Shown piece after piece: positions 30,690-35,518 of a stretch of DNA of 35,518 bases (the first letter of the stretch is position 1; each line of letters begins with the position of its first letter). The notes under the pieces are model-generated. The model searched no databases and was not told the origin of the DNA. It was given only the letters and a program-made list of their open reading frames with translations. Source of the DNA: Pelagibacteraceae bacterium AG-422-B15 (lineage in GTDB: Bacteria > Pseudomonadota > Alphaproteobacteria > Pelagibacterales > AG-422-B15). Location of the stretch: positions 1 to 35,518 of the forward strand of contig CAJJBM010000001.1 of NCBI GenBank assembly GCA_905182445.1, written 5' to 3'. Made by a program: the position numbers and the translations under genes.

Positions 30690-31397
30690 TTACATAACTT
30701 TTTTTTGTTCATCTATAATATTTGCAATTCCCAGTTTAGCTAAATCTAACAACTTATTAAATTGACTCTCTTCGCATATCTTACCCTCTGATGTCACTTG
30801 AACCTCTACTAGCTTTTGACTTTCTGTTATTACAAAATTAGAGTCAACATCAGCAGACTGGTCTTCAGGATAGTCTAAATCTAAATAACAGTCATTTGCT
30901 ATTACTCCACAACTAATTGCTGCTAAATTTTCTATTATAGGATTTTTTCTAATAATATTTTTCTTAATCATAGACTCAAAACAATGATGAAGTGCAATAA
31001 AAGCTCCACATATTGAAGCTGTTCTTGTCCCCCCATCAGCCTGAAGTACATCACAATCAATTAAAATTTGCATTTCACTAAATAATGCTGGATCTACAAT
31101 TGCTCTTAAAGATCTACCTATCAATCTTTGAATTTCTTGAGTTCTACCTGTTTGTTTACCTTTTTTTGCTTCTCGTGAAACTCGTTCGTGTGTTGCACGA
31201 GGCAACATTCCGTATTCTGCTGTAACCCATCCCTTATTCTGACCTTTTAACCAACGCGGTACCGATGAATCTAAAGAAGCATTACAAAGCACATGTGTAT
31301 CACCAAATTTTACTAGACATGATCCCTCTGCATACTGTGAAAAATTAGTTATAAATTCAATTTTTCTTAATTCATTTAAATTTCTATCTTTTCTCAT
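30690..31397 (-). CDS. rph: Ribonuclease PH
   Basis: ORF 235 aa. GSCLVKFGDTHVLCNASLD, GWVTAEYGMLPRATHER, DCDVLQADGGTRTASICGA. Confidence 0.97.
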   Translation of the reverse strand: MRKDRNLNELRKIEFITNFSQYAEGSCLVKFGDTHVLCNASLDSSVPRWLKGQNKGWVTAEYGMLPRATHERVSREAKKGKQTGRTQEIQRLIGRSLRAIVDPALFSEMQILIDCDVLQADGGTRTASICGAFIALHHCFESMIKKNIIRKNPIIENLAAISCGVIANDCYLDLDYPEDQSADVDSNFVITESQKLVEVQVTSEGKICEESQFNKLLDLAKLGIANIIDEQKKVM

Positions 31398-31430
31398 TTT
31401 TATCCTTTTATTTTTTATATTACTCAGATA

Positions 31431-31459
31431 TTGACGAAAAGAATATAGATCATTACATA
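31431..31459 (+). promoter_or_regulatory. Candidate grpE promoter
   Basis: TTGACG (31431-31436) - 17 nt - TACATA (31454-31459) in the rph/grpE divergent gap. Confidence 0.45.
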
Positions 31460-31487
31460 AATATCAAATATTAGAGAAATTTGTAAA

Positions 31488-32051
31488 ATGACCAAAAAGA
31501 AAAAAATACTAGAAGCTGAAGAAATAGAGAGTGAAGAAACCTCAATTGAAAGTGAGCAAGAACCAGTTGAACCAATTGTTGTTGAAGTAGATGAAATGAG
31601 TGATTTGAAAAATCAATTATTAAGAACTTTAGCAGATAATGAAAATAATCGTCGAAGGTATGAAAAAGAAAAGGAAGATTTAAGTGTTTACGTTATTTCT
31701 AATTTTGCTAAGGAAATGTTATCTGTTTTAGATAATTTACAACGTGCTTTAGAAGTCAGTAATAAAATTGATATAGAAAATAAAGATGTTGATAATAATA
31801 CAAAAAACTTCATCGAAGGTGTTCAGCTTACAGAAAAGCAGTTAAACTCAATTTTTGAGAAATTTAAGATTTCTATAATTGAATCATTAAACTCAAAATT
31901 TGACCCCAATATACATCAAGCAATGTTTGAAATTGAAAATAATGAGGTTGATGAGGGTACTATTCTTCAAGTTATTCAAGAAGGATTTAAAATCGAAGAT
32001 AGACTTTTGAGACCTGCATTAGTTGGTGTATCAAAAAAAGTATCTAAATAA
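31488..32051 (+). CDS. grpE: Nucleotide exchange factor GrpE
   Basis: ORF 187 aa. LRTLADNENNRRRYEKEKED, FDPNIHQAMFEIE, GFKIEDRLLRPALVGVSK; directly upstream of dnaK. Confidence 0.96.
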   Translation: MTKKKKILEAEEIESEETSIESEQEPVEPIVVEVDEMSDLKNQLLRTLADNENNRRRYEKEKEDLSVYVISNFAKEMLSVLDNLQRALEVSNKIDIENKDVDNNTKNFIEGVQLTEKQLNSIFEKFKISIIESLNSKFDPNIHQAMFEIENNEVDEGTILQVIQEGFKIEDRLLRPALVGVSKKVSK

Positions 32052-32110
32052 GCTATATTTTTAACTAAAAAATCATTTTTTTTAAAAAAATAAAAAGTTA
32101 GCCTTAGGCA

Positions 32111-32140
32111 CTTGTAGTTGAACATTTCACTAACTATATA
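32111..32140 (+). promoter_or_regulatory. Candidate dnaK promoter (sigma70- and/or sigma32-like)
   Basis: cTTGTAG (32111-32117) - 17 nt - TATATA (32135-32140). The leading CTTG and downstream CTATAT also resemble heat-shock sigma elements. Confidence 0.4.
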
Positions 32141-32170
32141 TTAATCAAATATTTAAATGAGAGAGATAAA

Positions 32171-34084
32171 ATGTCAAAAGTAATAGGTATAGATTTAGGA
32201 ACTACAAATTGTTGTGTTTCAATAATGGACGGTAAAAATTCTAAAGTTATTGAAAATTCAGAAGGATCAAGAACTACACCTTCTATTGTTGGCTTTGGCA
32301 AAGATGGTGAGAAAGTTGTAGGGCAACCTGCAAAAAGACAGGCTGTTACTAATCCTGAAAATACTTTGTATGCTATTAAAAGATTAATTGGCAGATCATT
32401 TGATGACCCGACTGTTCAAAAAGATGCTGAAATGGTTCCTTATAATATTGTTAAATCTGATAGTGGTGACGCTTGGGTTGAAGCCTCTGGTGAAAAATAT
32501 TCACCTTCACAAATATCTGCTTTTATTTTAACTAAGCTTAAAGAAGATGCTGAAAGATATTTAGGCGAAAAAGTTGAAAAGGCAGTTATCACTGTACCAG
32601 CGTATTTTAATGATTCACAAAGACAGGCCACGAAAGATGCCGGTAAAATTGCTGGACTTGAAGTTGAAAGAATTGTTAACGAGCCAACTGCAGCTGCATT
32701 AGCTTATGGTTTAGATAAAAAAGATGGAAAAACAATTGCTGTTTATGATTTAGGTGGTGGAACATTTGATGTATCTATATTAGAAATTGGTGATGGAGTA
32801 TTTGAAGTTAAATCTACAAATGGTGATACTTTTTTAGGTGGTGAAGATTTTGATGCACGTTTGCTTCATTATCTTGCTGACGAATTTAAAAAAGAAAATG
32901 GGATTGACTTAAAACAAGATAAACTTGCATTACAAAGATTGAAGGAGGCTGCTGAAAAAGCGAAAATAGAACTATCGTCTACATCTCAGACCGAGGTTAA
33001 TCTTCCTTTCATTACTGCTGATCAATCTGGCCCTAAACATCTTACATTAACAATTACCCGAGCTAAATTAGAGTCGTTAGTGGAAGATTTAGTTCAAAAA
33101 ACAATTACTCCTTGTGAGGCAGCCCTAAAAGATGCTGGCTTAAGTGCTGCAGAAATTGACGAAATTGTTTTAGTTGGTGGAATGACTAGAATGCCAAAAG
33201 TAATTGAAACTGTTAAAACTTTTTTTGGTAAAGAACCTAATAAAGGAGTTAATCCTGATGAAGTGGTTGCTATGGGTGCCGCTATTCAAGCGGGTATTCT
33301 ACAAGGCGACGTAAAGGATGTGCTTCTTCTTGATGTAACACCTTTGTCTCTTGGAATTGAAACTTTAGGTGGAGTTGCTACAAAACTTATTGATAAAAAT
33401 ACAACTATACCAACTAAGAAAAGCCAAACCTTTTCGACGGCAGAAGATAATCAGTCAGCTGTAACAATTCGTGTTGTTCAGGGTGAAAGAGAAATGGCTA
33501 CAGATAATAAACAATTAGGTGATTTTAACTTAGATGGCATACCTCCTGCTTCAAGAGGTACTCCTCAAATTGAAGTGACATTTGATATTGATGCAAATGG
33601 CATTGTAAATGTTTCTGCTAAAGATAAGGGAACAGGCAAAGAGCAACAAATTACAATTCAAGCTTCTGGTGGCTTAAGTGATGAAGATATAGAAAAAATG
33701 GTTAAAGATGCAGAAGCTAATGCAGAGTCAGATAAGAAGAAAAGAGAATTAGTTGATGCTAGGAATCAGGCGGATACTATGATTCACTCATCTGAAAAAA
33801 ATCTTACTGAATTTGGTGATAAAGTTACTGAAGATGAAAAAATGACGATTGAAAAAGATTTGCAGGCCTTAAAAGATGTGTTGGCAAGTGATGATCTAGA
33901 AAAAATTAAACCTGCTCTTGAAGCTCTAACTCAGTCTTCTATGAAGCTTGGTGAAGCTATGTATAAGGAACAGCAAGCTGCAGCAGGTGCTACAGACCCT
34001 GATAAAGACAATGAAAAAACAAAAGATGAGAATGTTGTTGATGCTGATTTTGAAGAAGTAGACGAAGATACAAAACAAGCCTAA
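32171..34084 (+). CDS. dnaK: Chaperone DnaK (Hsp70)
   Basis: ORF 637 aa. [51 protein letters not shown]. Confidence 0.99.
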   Translation: MSKVIGIDLGTTNCCVSIMDGKNSKVIENSEGSRTTPSIVGFGKDGEKVVGQPAKRQAVTNPENTLYAIKRLIGRSFDDPTVQKDAEMVPYNIVKSDSGDAWVEASGEKYSPSQISAFILTKLKEDAERYLGEKVEKAVITVPAYFNDSQRQATKDAGKIAGLEVERIVNEPTAAALAYGLDKKDGKTIAVYDLGGGTFDVSILEIGDGVFEVKSTNGDTFLGGEDFDARLLHYLADEFKKENGIDLKQDKLALQRLKEAAEKAKIELSSTSQTEVNLPFITADQSGPKHLTLTITRAKLESLVEDLVQKTITPCEAALKDAGLSAAEIDEIVLVGGMTRMPKVIETVKTFFGKEPNKGVNPDEVVAMGAAIQAGILQGDVKDVLLLDVTPLSLGIETLGGVATKLIDKNTTIPTKKSQTFSTAEDNQSAVTIRVVQGEREMATDNKQLGDFNLDGIPPASRGTPQIEVTFDIDANGIVNVSAKDKGTGKEQQITIQASGGLSDEDIEKMVKDAEANAESDKKKRELVDARNQADTMIHSSEKNLTEFGDKVTEDEKMTIEKDLQALKDVLASDDLEKIKPALEALTQSSMKLGEAMYKEQQAAAGATDPDKDNEKTKDENVVDADFEEVDEDTKQA

Positions 34085-34104
34085 CATTTTTTAATTGAAG
34101 GCTT

Positions 34105-35220
34105 ATGTCTAAAAGAGATTACTACGAAATTTTGGATGTAAACAAATCTGCAAGCGATGCAGATTTAAAAAAAGCTTATTATAAATTAGCTAAACAATAT
34201 CATCCTGATCAAAACCCAGATAATCCGGAAGCTGAACAAAAGTTTAAAGAAGCTAGTGAAGCGTATGGCATTCTTTCAGACAAAGAAAAGAAGGCAGCCT
34301 ATGATCAATTTGGGCATGCTGGTGTTGAAGGTAATATGGGCGGAGGATTTGACTCCAATTTTTCTTTTGAAGATATATTTTCAAACTTCTTCGGTGATTC
34401 ATCACCTTTTGGTGGCAGTGGGAGACGCAACAATAACCGTGGTTCAGATTTACAATACGAGGTCTCAATAAATTTAGAAGAAGCTTTTAATGGTAAAAAA
34501 TTAAAAATTGATATTCCAACTCAAATTAAATGTAATGATTGTAGTGGATCAGGTTCAAATAAAGGTAGTTCTCCATCATCATGTCCTATGTGTAATGGAC
34601 ACGGCCAGGTTCGATCACAACAAGGATTTTTTTCTGTACAACAGGCTTGTCCTCAATGCCGAGGTAAAGGTGAAATAATTTCCGACCCATGCAAGCCTTG
34701 TCGTGGAACTGGAAGAATTCAAAAAAATAAATCTTTAATGGTTAATATTCCAAAAGGTGTTGATGACGGCTCTAGAATAAGACTTTCAGGGGAAGGCGAG
34801 GCTGGTTTAAATGGTGGACAGCAAGGTGATTTATATATTTTTGTATCTCTTAACAGGCACAGTTTGTTTATACGAGAGGATGATAATTTATTTTCTGAAG
34901 TACCAGTGTCAGTAATAGATGCCACTATTGGAGGTACTATTGATGTACCAACAATTGATGGGGGCAAAGCAAGATTAAAAATACCAGCGGGTACGCAGTC
35001 TGGTGATCAATTTAGACTAAGATCTAAAGGAATGCCTGGTGTAAGAGGTAGTAAAGTTGGTGATTTATATATTCAAGCTAAGCTTGAAACACCTGTTAAG
35101 CTTAATAAAAAACAAATTGAATTACTGCAGACATTTCAAGAAATTTCTACTGACTCTGAAACTCCTCTTAAAAGTGCCTATTTTAAAAAAGCTAAAGATT
35201 TTTGGAAATCTAAAAAATAA
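34105..35220 (+). CDS. dnaJ: Chaperone DnaJ (Hsp40)
   Basis: ORF 371 aa. J-domain with HPD, G/F region, four CxxCxGxG-type zinc motifs. Confidence 0.98.
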   Translation: MSKRDYYEILDVNKSASDADLKKAYYKLAKQYHPDQNPDNPEAEQKFKEASEAYGILSDKEKKAAYDQFGHAGVEGNMGGGFDSNFSFEDIFSNFFGDSSPFGGSGRRNNNRGSDLQYEVSINLEEAFNGKKLKIDIPTQIKCNDCSGSGSNKGSSPSSCPMCNGHGQVRSQQGFFSVQQACPQCRGKGEIISDPCKPCRGTGRIQKNKSLMVNIPKGVDDGSRIRLSGEGEAGLNGGQQGDLYIFVSLNRHSLFIREDDNLFSEVPVSVIDATIGGTIDVPTIDGGKARLKIPAGTQSGDQFRLRSKGMPGVRGSKVGDLYIQAKLETPVKLNKKQIELLQTFQEISTDSETPLKSAYFKKAKDFWKSKK

Positions 35221-35235
35221 TTCTAGAGGACTCAA

Positions 35236-35518
35236 ATGAAAAAATTTACAGATCAAGAATTAATCGAACTTTATAACAAGAACGAAAAGTTTTTTAATTC
35301 ATTATACGATATGAGGTGTGTTGATTTGAATACTGAAGAGGGAACAATTCAATTTGAATTTAATATTAGTAAAAAATACTGTAATCCAACTGGGGATGTA
35401 CAAGGAGGGCTTCTATCTGGAATGATAGATGACACTATGGCACTCTCTTTTATATTTAAATCTCAATTTACTAAACGCCCACCAACAATAGAAATAAAAA
35501 CTAACTTTTTGTATCCAA
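35236..35518 (+). CDS. PaaI-like hotdog-fold thioesterase, truncated by window end
   Basis: From ATG 35236: MKKFTDQELIELYNKNEKFFNSLYDMRCVDLNTEEGTIQFEFNISKKYCNPTGDVQGGLLSGMIDDTMALSFIFKSQFTKRPPTIEIKTNFLYP. The ORF is not closed in the window. Confidence 0.8.
   Translation, partial: MKKFTDQELIELYNKNEKFFNSLYDMRCVDLNTEEGTIQFEFNISKKYCNPTGDVQGGLLSGMIDDTMALSFIFKSQFTKRPPTIEIKTNFLYP

Noticed and set aside
32052-32100. A/T runs between grpE and dnaK (aaaaaatcattttttttaaaaaaataaaaag) as a terminator
   Set aside because: No GC-containing stem; simple A/T composition rather than an intrinsic terminator.
34253-35239. ORFs overlapping dnaJ (34253-34468 -, 34256-34471 +, 34719-34967 -, 35057-35239 +)
   Set aside because: All overlap intact dnaJ in other frames, with no homology recognisable by eye.
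1-35518. CRISPR arrays, tRNA/rRNA genes, IS elements, prophage, toxin-antitoxin or defence genes
   Set aside because: None seen: no spaced direct repeats, tRNA-like cloverleafs, transposase motifs or defence-type domains. Nearly all sequence is accounted for by housekeeping ORFs.

Overview
This 35.5 kb window is AT-rich, very densely coding and has a housekeeping character. The families and gene order fit a streamlined alphaproteobacterium; the exact lineage cannot be fixed from sequence alone. It begins with the 3' end of a fabI-like gene. A long minus-strand run follows, in transcription order: murJ-trpS-uspA, nifU-like, bax-like glucosaminidase, [plus-strand polysaccharide deacetylase], tsaB-fur-plsC-miaB-phoH-ybeY-corC/hlyC-lnt-metK-trmB, then nusA-infB-rbfA-truB-rpsO-pnp-purF. 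The right part holds maeB(+), gshB/BON lipoprotein/rsmI(-), an LpoA-like lipoprotein(+) broken by a frameshift at an A9 tract, rdgB/rph(-), grpE-dnaK-dnaJ(+) and a truncated PaaI-type thioesterase. I see no CRISPR, RNA genes, phage or IS element. No convincing new multi-gene system is present. The best leads are: (1) a perfect intrinsic-terminator hairpin in the leader of nusA, between a good promoter and the start codon, at the spot where rimP would be expected; (2) an LpoA homologue whose two halves join only by a -1/+1 realignment at a hairpin-flanked A9 tract; (3) a 13-bp perfect inverted repeat carrying mirrored -10 elements between murJ and maeB; (4) all four convergent gene pairs overlapping at their 3' ends.
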